From positions 1 through 61,613 of the IMG/VR virus record IMGVR_UViG_3300046694_000637: 61,613 nucleotides of DNA; one strand, written 5' to 3'. Shown here piece by piece: positions 8,384-16,304 of this stretch; positions within the stretch are counted from its first letter, which is position 1, and every line of letters starts with the position of its first letter. The notes beneath the pieces are model-generated. The model was given only the letters and a program-made list of their open reading frames with translations, had not been told where the DNA came from and searched no databases. The stretch is from a virus. A program made the position numbers and the translations under genes.

Positions 8384-9499
8384 TTAAAGCGACGCTGTCG
8401 CTGACATCGGCGCAGAGTCGTGAAAAACATCCATCTGCGCAGCGCCGTCCAACCAGGCGGCGTCGATTCGTGCTCGAGCAAGCGTGGCGTATTCGGGATT
8501 CAGTTCGCAGATGACTGAGCGCCGGCCTTCCTGCATGGATACCAGCGACGTGGTGCCGGCACCGCCGAATGGGTCCAGGACCAGCCCGCCGCGGGGCGCG
8601 CCGGCCAGAATGCATGGACGGATCAGGTCAGGTGGGAAGGTCGCGAAGTGGGCACCCTTGAAGCTGTGCGTCGGTACTGTCCACACGCTTCGCTTATTAC
8701 GCGTCAGCAAGTCATGGTTGCTTTCCAGTCGGTCCGGCCGATGCGTACCCTTTGATTGGCCGGGGATGGGCTGCTCGCGCTTGGAGTCTTCACGCTGAAA
8801 GCTGTCGCGTCTGCTGCGTTCGCCGCCGACTGCCTTCATCGGCCCATTAGTTTTGCCGGGCGAGCGCATGCTGCCGGCCTGCGACTCCACATTTTGCCCC
8901 CACCTGGTCAAGCTGGATTCAGCAGCAGGCTCTCTGATTGCGGCCATGTCGCAGTAATATCGGCGCGACTTGCTGAGCAGGAACAGGTATTCGTGAGCCT
9001 TCGTACAGCGGTCACGTGTCGATTCGGGCATTGGATTCGGCTTGTGCCAGATGATGTCCTGACGCAGATACCAGCCATCGTCCTGCAGCGCGAAGGCGAG
9101 ACGCCAAGGCATGCCCATCAGGTCTTTCGGCTTATATTCTGCGTGCGTTGTCGCCTTGGCCTTCCGCTGACCGGCCATGACTTGGCGCTGGCTGATCGTT
9201 GAAACCCCTACTCCCATATCATCGCGGCCGTGCGCTCCCCAACTTCCGGCATAGCTATCACCCATGTTCACCCACGCCGTTCCGTCATCGCGCAGAACTC
9301 GGCGCACTTCGCGAAAGACGTCGACCAGGCGCGCTACAAATTGCGCTGGGGTGTCTTCCAGGCCGATCTGCGCCGCCATGCCGTAATCGCGCAGCCCGAA
9401 GTAGGGCGGGCTGGTCACGCAGGTGCGGACGCTCTCGTCCGGCAGCGTCCGCATCATCTGGATGCAGTCACCGACCAGAATGCGATGCTGCTCGCTCAT
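8384..9499 (-). CDS. DNA amino-methyltransferase (N4-cytosine/N6-adenine type)
   Basis: 371 residues. The catalytic motif TSPPYFGLRDYG (about residue 29) precedes the SAM-binding motif LDPFGGAGTT (about 314), the permuted beta-class order. A serine in SPPY rather than DPPY favours N4-methylcytosine but does not prove it. The GEN-type segments LMGMPWRLAFALQ and YLRQDIIWHKPNPMPES are typical. Start at MSEQHRILVGD has GGAG six bases upstream. Together with the C5 enzyme it would give the phage two independent DNA methylation activities and no visible restriction partner. Confidence 0.9.
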   Translation of the reverse strand: MSEQHRILVGDCIQMMRTLPDESVRTCVTSPPYFGLRDYGMAAQIGLEDTPAQFVARLVDVFREVRRVLRDDGTAWVNMGDSYAGSWGAHGRDDMGVGVSTISQRQVMAGQRKAKATTHAEYKPKDLMGMPWRLAFALQDDGWYLRQDIIWHKPNPMPESTRDRCTKAHEYLFLLSKSRRYYCDMAAIREPAAESSLTRWGQNVESQAGSMRSPGKTNGPMKAVGGERSRRDSFQREDSKREQPIPGQSKGTHRPDRLESNHDLLTRNKRSVWTVPTHSFKGAHFATFPPDLIRPCILAGAPRGGLVLDPFGGAGTTSLVSMQEGRRSVICELNPEYATLARARIDAAWLDGAAQMDVFHDSAPMSATASL

Positions 9500-9608
9500 G
9501 GCAATCTCCATTGCTACGCCGCTCCCCGATATCTCGGTGAGTGGCAAATTGGGTGGGGATGGGGTTATATGTGTGGCCCGGCATGGAGCCGGATGAAGGA
9601 GCTACTCG

Positions 9609-9899
9609 ATGCTTCACAATGACGACGATGGGAAAAGTGATTTCGTTTCCGAACTGCTGAATGCCGATATGCTAGAAGGCACCTCAGCAGGAATTGCCAA
9701 ACTTTGGCTTGATAAGGGAGAGCATTCGCTGAGCCCCAAGCAACTTCATATTTTCGAAAAATACGTACTGGAAGCTCACGACCCTGGAGCTTGCATCCGC
9801 GGCTGCGATATACCCTGGTCAGAGAAGTTCGAAGCTTTGGACAATGGCGGCATGTGTAGTTACTGCGCACATATGGCCGATAAGATCATGCGGGAATGA
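9609..9899 (+). CDS. Small Cys-containing hypothetical protein
   Basis: 96 residues, plus strand inside the minus-strand operon. AAGGAG lies 7 bases before the ATG. Features are a helical N-terminus (SDFVSELLNADMLEG) and four cysteines in CIRGC and CSYC, spacing that could bind one zinc. Divergent from the methyltransferase at 9499 and convergent with the gene ending at 9886, overlapping it by 14 bases. Function unknown. Confidence 0.65.
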   Translation: MLHNDDDGKSDFVSELLNADMLEGTSAGIAKLWLDKGEHSLSPKQLHIFEKYVLEAHDPGACIRGCDIPWSEKFEALDNGGMCSYCAHMADKIMRE

Positions 9900-10389
9900 G
9901 CACCTCATCCCCCGGATCCTGCTGAATCATCAGCATGCTCTTGCGGCTGAATGCCAGCTCCAGACGGGGCGATAGCCTGACCTCGTGCTTCGGCGGGGTC
10001 AGGAATTTCACCGCCTGATGCTGGGGCAGGGCGCGAATACCGTGGATCAGCCGGTCGATGACCTGGGCCGAATCAGCCCAGCCTTCCAGTGAGGCCACCG
10101 CCCGAATCGTCCCGGGCCGCGCACCGAAGCGGATCGTTTCCGGCGCCACTTTTTCTGAGCTATCGTTTCGTGGCGCGAGCAGGATCAGCATTGCAAACCT
10201 GCCCAGCGCTTCAACGTGATGAATCATCAACGTCAGCGCCTCGCCCTGTTCCTCGATCTCTGCCCACTGCATCAGCTCGGCCAGCGCCTGCTTGGTGCCG
10301 GGCCTGACCTTGAGGCGTAGATCTTCTTCCTGGAGCGCGGCGGCCTTTGCGTGCCGGCGGATGTCGCGGTCTTTCTGAGATAGGGCCAT
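9886..10389 (-). CDS. Phage protein with two repeated ribbon-helix-helix-like units
   Basis: 167 residues. Two similar units are visible: LRLKVRPGTKQALAELMQWA...LMIHHV (about 25-60) and IRFGARPGTIRAVASLEGWA...RLIHGI (about 87-122). Each has a short strand followed by two helices, resembling a ribbon-helix-helix fold, so a single chain could form an intramolecular pair. The ATG at 10389 has GAGGAA six bases upstream; a GTG three bases earlier is the alternative. DNA binding is inferred from the pattern. Confidence 0.65.
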   Translation of the reverse strand: MALSQKDRDIRRHAKAAALQEEDLRLKVRPGTKQALAELMQWAEIEEQGEALTLMIHHVEALGRFAMLILLAPRNDSSEKVAPETIRFGARPGTIRAVASLEGWADSAQVIDRLIHGIRALPQHQAVKFLTPPKHEVRLSPRLELAFSRKSMLMIQQDPGDEVLIPA

Positions 10390-10676
10390 CACCGCTTCCT
10401 CTTCTTCTTCGCAGCGCCCCGGCCATGAGCCGTCCAGCCCGCGCCGCGAATCTCGTTTCCCATCTCAGCGATCATCGCGTCGACCTGCTCATTCACCAGC
10501 GGCACCAGGTCAAACATGAGCGCGTTCGGTACCGCCATGCTGCGGATCACCTTCTCGCCATCGGGCATCAGAAACCAGAGGCTGACCGCCCAGTTGACTG
10601 GCTTCGATGGCCGGGTGCCCTTGGGTAGTGTATGGCCCCCGTTCGGGCCGATGGTGTGAATCACTGAGCAAGTCAT
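10389..10676 (-). CDS. Hypothetical protein with basic C-terminus
   Basis: 95 residues, starting MTCSVIHTIGPNGGH and ending in a KKKRKR tail. A hydrophobic stretch (VNWAVSLWFLMPDG) lies in the middle, followed by a helix ending NEQVDAMIAEMGNE. One-base overlap with the next gene. No clear Shine-Dalgarno is visible. The cationic tail suggests nucleic-acid contact. Unrecognised. Confidence 0.6.
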   Translation of the reverse strand: MTCSVIHTIGPNGGHTLPKGTRPSKPVNWAVSLWFLMPDGEKVIRSMAVPNALMFDLVPLVNEQVDAMIAEMGNEIRGAGWTAHGRGAAKKKRKR

Positions 10677-10739
10677 TGGATAGCCCGCTGGGTGGGAGGT
10701 GGAATTGGTCTTGCCTGCGCCGCGCTCGGACCTTGCGGT

Positions 10740-11480
10740 TCAAGCTGCGCATTGGCGAGCCTGCACAGACAGCGGATAGCTGATCTGGTATTCAGCTAAC
10801 AGGCGCAACAGCACCTTCGGGTTGATCTCCAGTTGCCGAGCGCAGGTGGCGCGGGTGACGCCGATATCTCGCAAGGCCTTGATGCGCTCCAGCATCTGTT
10901 GGTCATGATGGATGGAGGCCAGCGACCGGAAGCGGATGGCAAACGTCGAAGCGATGCGGCGAACCGTCTGGCGCCCCATCTTGAGCTCGTCGGCGATTGC
11001 CTGCTGACTCATGCCCCGTTCGGCCATCTCGCGGATCTTCGGGGCCAGCTCGCGTTCTTCCTGTTGAGCCGCGGCGGATTGCCGGTTGGCGAACTTGATG
11101 CCGTGCGCGAGGGCGATGTAGTTGATCCGCCGCACGCTCAGGTGCAGATCCTTGGCCGCCGCGACAACACCGCGATCGTAATAGGCCCTTAACTTCTCGG
11201 CGATGTCGGCCTCGAAGGCTTTGGCCTTGGCTGACTTCTGGATCCTGATCTGCTTGTTGGCCTGGCTGACCTTCGAGTTGGCGTCGGCGGCGCGGTCCGT
11301 GGGGCGGTCAACGCCCGGCACCAAGGATTCGCTGTTGAAGGGCACCGGGTTGAATAGGCTGCGGGAGATTGGCACCACCTGGATTCGGCCACCGCGAGCC
11401 AGATACTCAGCCTTTGCCGCGTCGAGCATGGCCTGGGCGCCGTGGTTGTGCTGGATGGTGCTCAGTTCAAGGCTGATCAT
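10740..11480 (-). CDS. Triple helix-turn-helix DNA-binding protein
   Basis: 246 residues from the ATG at 11480, which overlaps the stop of the recombinase as ATGA. After an unstructured N-terminus and a coiled segment (about 80-100) three successive helix-turn-helix-like units follow, each ending in a similar way: KLRAYYDRGVVAAAKDLHLS, KIREMAERGMSQQAIADEL and RIKALRDIGVTRATCARQLE. The tandem arrangement suggests recognition of a repeated DNA site. Position next to the recombination genes hints at a role in replication or recombination, or as a regulator. Target unknown. Confidence 0.7.
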   Translation of the reverse strand: MISLELSTIQHNHGAQAMLDAAKAEYLARGGRIQVVPISRSLFNPVPFNSESLVPGVDRPTDRAADANSKVSQANKQIRIQKSAKAKAFEADIAEKLRAYYDRGVVAAAKDLHLSVRRINYIALAHGIKFANRQSAAAQQEERELAPKIREMAERGMSQQAIADELKMGRQTVRRIASTFAIRFRSLASIHHDQQMLERIKALRDIGVTRATCARQLEINPKVLLRLLAEYQISYPLSVQARQCAA

Positions 11481-12094
11481 GCTGCGATCCCCAATACCTG
11501 GTTCATGCGATCGTCGAGGATTTCGTAAAACGTCTTCACCCGTTCCGAGAGCTTGCGGATCATTGCTTCGTCGCGGTGGGCACGCTTCACGAACATCGGC
11601 ATGCCTGGCCAGTAGCAGACAAAGTCGATCCACTCGCGCTCCGACACCCACAGGCCGCCCTGGCACTGCGCGACGTGCTCCTTCGGGATTTCACCGCCGA
11701 GAATCACCTCGACCTGCAGCTTCGGCAGCTTGGTCTTGATCTCGATCAGCCCCTTATCGCCGATCAGCGAGTCGGGCGAATAGCCAATTGCGTGGTTCAG
11801 GATGATCCCGACCTCTTGCACGCGGACATCTTCGCGCTCTTCATACAGGCCCCGGGCGATGCCTTCGTATTCGTGGCCGCGCTCGGTGTGGCGGTTGCCC
11901 TGGAACGTGTCGGCGGCCTCGCCGGTGATGCGTTCGCCGATGAGCGTATTCATGTAGGTGAACGCCCCGGCGCCGAAGCCCGCTTCGCCTTTGCCGTTGA
12001 CCAGCAGGCAGTCGAGCTCGGAGCAGGTCACGATGCCCAGGCGCAGGTCGAGCCAAGCTTGGGTGCCCTGTGCTACATCACTGATGATTCGCAT
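11477..12094 (-). CDS. YqaJ-family viral recombinase exonuclease
   Basis: 205 residues. It opens with the YqaJ signature QGTQAWLDLRLGIVTCSE, has GNRHTERGHEYEGIA, and the PD-(D/E)XK core SPDSLIGDKGLIEIKTK with the catalytic Asp, Glu and Lys. It should digest one strand of linear double-stranded DNA and work with the Erf annealing protein encoded just upstream. GGAGG lies six bases before the ATG at 12094. It overlaps erf by 17 bases. Functional counterpart of lambda Red alpha. Confidence 0.9.
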   Translation of the reverse strand: MRIISDVAQGTQAWLDLRLGIVTCSELDCLLVNGKGEAGFGAGAFTYMNTLIGERITGEAADTFQGNRHTERGHEYEGIARGLYEEREDVRVQEVGIILNHAIGYSPDSLIGDKGLIEIKTKLPKLQVEVILGGEIPKEHVAQCQGGLWVSEREWIDFVCYWPGMPMFVKRAHRDEAMIRKLSERVKTFYEILDDRMNQVLGIAA

Positions 12095-12839
12095 TTTGTG
12101 CCTCCGCGTTTGCGGCTGATTTGGTGAGCTGGCCCAGCACGCGGTCGAAGTCCGCCTTGGCGACATCCGCCGTGGTGCCATACATTGCGGCGAAGGCGCC
12201 CTTGGCCTTCTCGCTGCACTTGTCGAGCAGCGCCTGCAGCTGGCGCGCCTGGTTGTCCGTGATGACGGGGGGCACCTCAGCGGCCTGGCCGTCGTCATCC
12301 TGATCGCGTGCATCGCCGGTCGTGATATTGAGCAGCGCGCACATGACGTAGCGTTTGCCGTAGGTGGTAGACGAACCCACTGCCTGCACCGCGTTGCGCC
12401 CCTTGCCGATATCTAGCGGCAGCAGCATGGTCGTCTGCTCTCGGTGACCCTCTCGGTGCATCAGAATGCCGGTCACGTTCACGCCGGCAGCGACGTGCTC
12501 AACCTTGAAGCTGATCGCGAAGCCGTGGGCCTGCATGATCGGCTTGAGCCTCACGTTGATATCGTCGAGGGTGGCGTAGGTTTTGTCTGTGTGCTCGTTG
12601 AGAGCGCCATGGGCAACCGTAGGTATTTCGCACTGCATCTGCGCCATTGCTGCGTTGAAGGCCGCCTCAGCGGTTTTGGCCTGCATGCGCTCATGCATTG
12701 CCAAAAGGCGTTCCATCTTCTCGATGTCGCACGTTGGATCGGCGGCGGCTCGACTGATGACCGCCATGATGTTCGTTTCGTTTGAGATTGGCGCCACCAC
12801 CTGGCGGCGCTGCTCGGGCATGATGATTTCGGTGGACAT
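12078..12839 (-). CDS. erf: ERF-family single-strand annealing protein
   Basis: 253 residues. The central domain shows the ERF pattern: EAAFNAAMAQMQ, YATLDDINVRLKPIMQAHGFAI, then STTYGKRYVMCALLNITTGDARDQDDDG, as in P22 Erf. The protein anneals complementary single strands during recombination and genome circularisation. AAGGAGG lies before the ATG. Neighbour of the YqaJ exonuclease, with which it forms a two-component recombinase. The C-terminal residues after about 190 are a flexible tail. Confidence 0.92.
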   Translation of the reverse strand: MSTEIIMPEQRRQVVAPISNETNIMAVISRAAADPTCDIEKMERLLAMHERMQAKTAEAAFNAAMAQMQCEIPTVAHGALNEHTDKTYATLDDINVRLKPIMQAHGFAISFKVEHVAAGVNVTGILMHREGHREQTTMLLPLDIGKGRNAVQAVGSSTTYGKRYVMCALLNITTGDARDQDDDGQAAEVPPVITDNQARQLQALLDKCSEKAKGAFAAMYGTTADVAKADFDRVLGQLTKSAANAEAQNANHQ

Positions 12840-12849
12840 GGCGCCCTCC

Positions 12850-13974
12850 TTAGAAGTTGATGGTGACGTTTGGCACTTCGCGGCGGGCGATCTTCAAGAC
12901 GATGGCTTTGGCCAGCTCCTCAGAGATGTTCATGCCGATCAGCGCTTCCTTCGCGGCACCCATGATCTTGATCCGGTGCGCCTTGTCGGCTTCCCGCACT
13001 TTCTCCTGCCGCAGGATCTCGTCGGCGGCAGCCTTCTGGCGAGCCAGCTCATCGAAGCGCGCTTGCTCAACTGCTTTGGCCTGGCGGGCCTCGGCGTCAA
13101 TCCGGTTCTGCTCGGCGCGCTGTTCGGCGGCGATCTTGTCGGCCTTGGCCTGCGCCGCGGCGCGCTCTGACTGTTCAGCCTGGAGCTGCAATTGCAGGCG
13201 CTGGTTCTCGGCGGCGCGCTCTTGGGCTGCGGCCTGGTCTTTCAGGGCCTGCTCGCGCTTGGCAGCGGCATCGCGTTCGGCTTGCTGCTCCTGGGCCACA
13301 CGCTGGCGTTCATGCTCGACGGCGGCCTCCTGTACCAGCCGGATGCGATCCTGCTCGGCGCGTGCTTCAGCATCGGCTCGCAGCTGTGCCAGTTCAGCCT
13401 GCTGGGCTTCTTCCACTTGGCGCTGGGCCAACTGGCCACGCAGGCTGATCAGGGCCTGGTCCTTGGCTTGCGCTGCTTCGGGCAGGAATTCCTCCCAGCC
13501 ATCGTCCAGCGCCACCAGCTCAAGATCAGCGATGACCTGCGCAATGTGCACGGCGGTAGGCTGATCGCCGAACACCGCCAGATCCTTGATGCGCTGGATG
13601 CCATCGGTGTGCTTGTCGCGCCGCGTAACGTCCGCCGCCTCCCAGTCCGTCAGCGGCTTTCGAATCTCATCGCGCAGCGCATTCGCCTCATCAACGAACT
13701 CACGAAGCTCCACCTCTACCACCTTGGATGCTTCCTTCATGCGGCGAAGATAGTCACGGCCCGGCTTTTCGACAGATGCTTTCCGCTTACTGACAGTGGC
13801 AGAAAGACTGGCGATGCGCTCGCGACCCTTGCGAGTGGTGAGGTCCGGCACTTCACCGCACACCTCGTCCCTAATCATCTGCATAAATGGCTTCAGTCCA
13901 TTCTGGACGTAGATGACCGGTGCTGATTCTTCGCTGATATGGTCGATCGTGATTACTTGTTGAGTTGCGGACAC
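12850..13974 (-). CDS. Long coiled-coil protein of the recombination operon
   Basis: 374 residues. Residues about 1-160 are a helical domain (ITIDHISEESAPVIYVQNGLK..., KPGRDYLRRMKEASKV), then about 180 residues of Ala/Glu/Gln/Arg-rich coiled coil, then a compact C-terminal end (IKIMGAAKEALIGMNISEELAKAIV). AAGGAG five bases before the GTG at 13974 favours that start over the ATG six codons earlier. Proteins of this layout are frequent just upstream of erf or recT-type genes in Pseudomonas phages. Probable accessory of DNA recombination, not proven. Confidence 0.75.
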   Translation of the reverse strand: MSATQQVITIDHISEESAPVIYVQNGLKPFMQMIRDEVCGEVPDLTTRKGRERIASLSATVSKRKASVEKPGRDYLRRMKEASKVVEVELREFVDEANALRDEIRKPLTDWEAADVTRRDKHTDGIQRIKDLAVFGDQPTAVHIAQVIADLELVALDDGWEEFLPEAAQAKDQALISLRGQLAQRQVEEAQQAELAQLRADAEARAEQDRIRLVQEAAVEHERQRVAQEQQAERDAAAKREQALKDQAAAQERAAENQRLQLQLQAEQSERAAAQAKADKIAAEQRAEQNRIDAEARQAKAVEQARFDELARQKAAADEILRQEKVREADKAHRIKIMGAAKEALIGMNISEELAKAIVLKIARREVPNVTINF

Positions 13975-14025
13975 GGGAGCTCCTTGCGCCATGCCGTTGC
14001 CGGGGCGCTGCGATTGAATGGGGGT

Positions 14026-14142
14026 TTAGTTCGTGACGCGGTCGGCGAGGGTGCTGAGCAGCATCAAGAAGGTGAAGAGCGAAAGGGCGAGTACAGACCC
14101 GCGAAGGTAAGCGATGCGCAGGGCGCGCTGGCGGGCGGTCAC
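14026..14142 (-). CDS. 38-residue putative membrane protein
   Basis: Begins with GTG (V/M) TARQRALRIAYLRGS, then a hydrophobic helix VLALSLFTFLMLLSTLA (residues 17-33) and ends DRVTN. The GTG overlaps the upstream stop as GTGA, the usual coupling here. The positively charged N-terminus predicts N-in orientation. Function unknown. Confidence 0.6.
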   Translation of the reverse strand: MTARQRALRIAYLRGSVLALSLFTFLMLLSTLADRVTN

Positions 14143-14348
14143 AACTCCACCAGCCTGCCGCGAGGATCGATACCCCAGTCGGCTTCCATGTTGGCACCGT
14201 TGTCGCGCTCAGGCTCAACATCGTCTTGCTGCTCGGCGACCTGGCAATTCGTACCACCGCAGTGCGGACATTCGGTGTGGGTCAGATTGCTGAATGGGCC
14301 GACCCAGCGGATGCCGGTCTGATTGCAGTTGCCGCAGATCATGCTCAT
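14139..14348 (-). CDS. Small zinc-ribbon protein
   Basis: 69 residues. CGNC at residues 5-8 and CPHCGGTNC at 27-35 form a classic two-knuckle zinc ribbon; the rest is an acidic tail. ATGA overlap with the preceding gene. Such short ribbons in phage operons often contact DNA or a host protein; no specific function can be given. Confidence 0.7.
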   Translation of the reverse strand: MSMICGNCNQTGIRWVGPFSNLTHTECPHCGGTNCQVAEQQDDVEPERDNGANMEADWGIDPRGRLVEL

Positions 14349-14539
14349 AGCCGAACCCTCACCGCAATTCGCCGACCCTTCTGCGTAGGAGCCAGGCGCT
14401 GCTTCAAGTCGACCACCAGCATCTCGCGAGGCTGGCCGATCACCTCATTGAAGGGCTGCCCGAATCCGATGATGGCGATGGTGCGCTCGATGCCGTCGAG
14501 CTGTTCGTCGATCAGGGTTTTAACGATGGGCTGGCTCAT
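14345..14539 (-). CDS. Small hypothetical protein
   Basis: 64 residues, starting MSQPIVKTLIDEQLDGIER. Mixed alpha/beta look with a basic C-terminus (PTQKGRRIAVRVRL). ATGA overlaps at both ends. No family recognised. Confidence 0.65.
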   Translation of the reverse strand: MSQPIVKTLIDEQLDGIERTIAIIGFGQPFNEVIGQPREMLVVDLKQRLAPTQKGRRIAVRVRL

Positions 14540-14748
14540 GCTGCTCTCCTGAGTTCAACAATGCGGTTGCCGGTCTTTCGCTCCACCGTCTCGCGGTAGG
14601 CCTCGGCATCGTTGTGAGGTAATTGGCCGAGCATCACCGCCATGTCGATCAGGCCCATGATGTAGGTCTTGTCGGCGGCGGGCGTCGGGGATCTGGCCAG
14701 TCGGCTGATTTCCAGCTGGATATAGGCGTCAGCAACGTGAGTGCTCAA
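14536..14748 (-). CDS. Small helical hypothetical protein, probable TTG start
   Basis: About 70 residues. The TTG at 14748 overlaps the upstream stop as TTGA and has CGGGAG seven bases upstream, so I prefer it to the GTG at 14757, which would sit on top of that ribosome site. The sequence is largely helical (AYIQLEISRLARSP, GLIDMAVMLGQLPHNDAEAYRETVER). Unrecognised. Confidence 0.6.
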   Translation of the reverse strand: MSTHVADAYIQLEISRLARSPTPAADKTYIMGLIDMAVMLGQLPHNDAEAYRETVERKTGNRIVELRRAA

Positions 14749-15170
14749 AACCCACACTCCCGCTCGACGCGATCGCTTTCGATCTTCGCGGCCAGGTATT
14801 CATCAGCCTTGGGCACGATCAGGCGCTCGGCGATACCAGTCAAAACATTCGGTCCTCCGACCGCCCGAACCGCGAGGCCGTAGAGGCTGCTGTCCGGCCC
14901 GTTGCGGATCACCGCGATCAGGATCTGCTCGACGCAGTTCGTTGGGTCCAGGCGGCACTGCATGTGCTCGCCCAGCGCCATTTCCAAGCGGTGCTTGCTG
15001 ACCAGCACGCGGGCCCGGCCGACTGGCGTGGGCGCCGTGACGTCGTGCCGCGCGATCAGGTCTTGCGCGCTGTCCTTCAGCCACTGCTGGCCAGCCTCGG
15101 TGCCGAGAAAGCCCTCGTCATCCGGCTCAGGGAGGCGATTGTCATATGCGATTTGTGCTGCTGCGTTCAT
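14745..15170 (-). CDS. Hypothetical phage protein
   Basis: 141 residues with GGAGG before the ATG. Helical throughout (QQWLKDSAQDLIARHD, KHRLEMALGEHMQC, VEQILIAVIRNG). The C-terminal part has AERLIVPKADEYLAAKIESDRVERECGF. No family recognised. Part of the ATGA/TTGA-coupled run. Confidence 0.7.
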   Translation of the reverse strand: MNAAAQIAYDNRLPEPDDEGFLGTEAGQQWLKDSAQDLIARHDVTAPTPVGRARVLVSKHRLEMALGEHMQCRLDPTNCVEQILIAVIRNGPDSSLYGLAVRAVGGPNVLTGIAERLIVPKADEYLAAKIESDRVERECGF

Positions 15171-15195
15171 GGTCGCCTCCTGGCGGCTGGGTGGG

Positions 15196-15351
15196 TTAGG
15201 CGGGTAGAAGCTCAGTTAGCGAAAATTCGTGCCGTGTACGTCTCCGGCGCCGAGTTCCACGGCCGTCTCCATTTCCTCCCGCCGTAATCGCGACCTCTGA
15301 CGGGTGATTGTTGCCAGGTGGGCGGTTATAGGCCGCAGTTTCGTCCGACAT
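15196..15351 (-). CDS. Possible short protein behind a start-codon hairpin
   Basis: A 51-residue frame beginning MSDETAAYNRPPGNN and ending EFSLTELLPA. Evidence for translation is weak: no good ribosome site, and composition is Gly/Arg-rich. It fills the only sizeable gap in this part of the operon. Its AUG lies in one arm of a 14-bp inverted repeat (15349-15362 with 15407-15420), so it could be expressed conditionally or not at all. Confidence 0.35.
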   Translation of the reverse strand: MSDETAAYNRPPGNNHPSEVAITAGGNGDGRGTRRRRRTRHEFSLTELLPA

Positions 15352-15420
15352 CCCGAAGCTGACCGCCTCACGAAGAGGAACGGCTACGCACTCGCGACCT
15401 TCTCGATCAGCTTCGGGATG
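15349..15420 (-). repeat. 14-bp perfect inverted repeat over a start codon
   Basis: CATCCCGAAGCTGA at 15349-15362 pairs with TCAGCTTCGGGATG at 15407-15420, separated by 44 bases. In the leftward transcript the 3' arm contains the AUG of the small frame at 15351. It may be a translational switch or a DNA-binding site. Confidence 0.7.
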
Positions 15421-15448
15421 GGCATTCGCGAGAATGCCTAAGGGTGGG

Positions 15449-15736
15449 TCAGGCGGCATCCCGGGCCGCAAGCAGATGCGCAATTGCGTGCTCTGCAGCG
15501 CCATGCCCGTTGTCGCGGTCGTACAGTCGAACTTCCAGATCATCGCCTTCCAAGCCGATCTTCATGACCCGGCCGTGCAGGTAGTCGAAGTACTGCTGCG
15601 TTTTCAGGATCTCGCGGGCCGCTTCCACCGTCATGTTCCCGTGGCCGCGAGAATCGAGAAAGCCCATGCCTTGCTGGCGCGACTCATTGAAGAGCGCCGC
15701 CAGAACCTCGGCCTTGTCCAAACCTTTGATGTTCAT
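15449..15736 (-). CDS. Conserved phage/plasmid hypothetical protein
   Basis: 95 residues beginning MNIKGLDKAEVLAALFNESRQQG with GGAGG seven bases upstream. The MNIKGLDK...GMGFLD opening is familiar from small proteins of phages and mobile elements of proteobacteria, but no function is attached to it. The rest, including FDYLHGRVMKIGLEGDDLEVRLYDRDNG, looks like a small alpha/beta fold. Confidence 0.75.
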   Translation of the reverse strand: MNIKGLDKAEVLAALFNESRQQGMGFLDSRGHGNMTVEAAREILKTQQYFDYLHGRVMKIGLEGDDLEVRLYDRDNGHGAAEHAIAHLLAARDAA

Positions 15737-15788
15737 CGTCTTGCCTCCAGGTGGTTACCAGCTCCCTGTGTAGGGAGTGGGGAAGGGG

Positions 15789-16304
15789 TTAGTGAAAGTT
15801 GACTGCGCCTTCGTCTGCCGCCAATTCGAAAGCTGTTTTCCACTCCTGATATTTCTCCCAGAAGTAGCCGCCTACCACCTCGGCCCGCTCAGCGAATTCG
15901 GCGTAGTCCTTGGCGAGCTTGGCGCTCACAACCGGACCGATAGTGCCTTCGCAGTCGCTGAAGTTGATCTGCTCAGCGAAAGGCCCTTGCGCGCCGTTCC
16001 AGCACGGAACGCTGTGGCTGTACTGGGTAGAACCATGACGCTCGTAAGCTTCCGAGGGGTATCCAGCCAGCTTTGCAAGCTCGTCTCGCCAACCGTTGTA
16101 GGTGCCGTAACCTGAACTAAGGCCAGAACACTCACCTTCGATCTTGTAGGCCATGCCTTCCTTCAGGCCTTCAAACCGGCCGGGGAAGTCCGGGTTATCG
16201 AAGAAGCTGGCCATGCCTTCCCAGTCAACCAGCTCTCCGTCCGCATCGCGCTCGGCATCCGGCGCTTCGACCAATTTGCTATACGCCGTAACGTCCAATC
16301 CCAT
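15789..16304 (-). CDS. Hypothetical protein, first gene of the leftward operon
   Basis: 171 residues beginning MGLDVTAYSKLVEA with GGAGGG upstream. Conserved-looking segments are GECSGLSSGYGTYNGWRDELAKLAGY and INFSDCEGTIGP. No family assigned. It lies where lambda carries N, but shows no Arg-rich N-terminus, so there is no reason to call it an antiterminator. Confidence 0.75.
   Translation of the reverse strand: MGLDVTAYSKLVEAPDAERDADGELVDWEGMASFFDNPDFPGRFEGLKEGMAYKIEGECSGLSSGYGTYNGWRDELAKLAGYPSEAYERHGSTQYSHSVPCWNGAQGPFAEQINFSDCEGTIGPVVSAKLAKDYAEFAERAEVVGGYFWEKYQEWKTAFELAADEGAVNFH

Noticed and set aside
12857-13564. 235-codon plus-strand frame rich in Ser, Ala, Cys and Arg
   Set aside because: Antisense of the coiled-coil gene; low-complexity shadow of Glu/Ala/Gln codons.
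15789-16304. N-like antiterminator as first gene of the PL operon
   Set aside because: Position fits, but the protein is 171 residues, acidic and lacks the Arg-rich RNA-binding start of N proteins.
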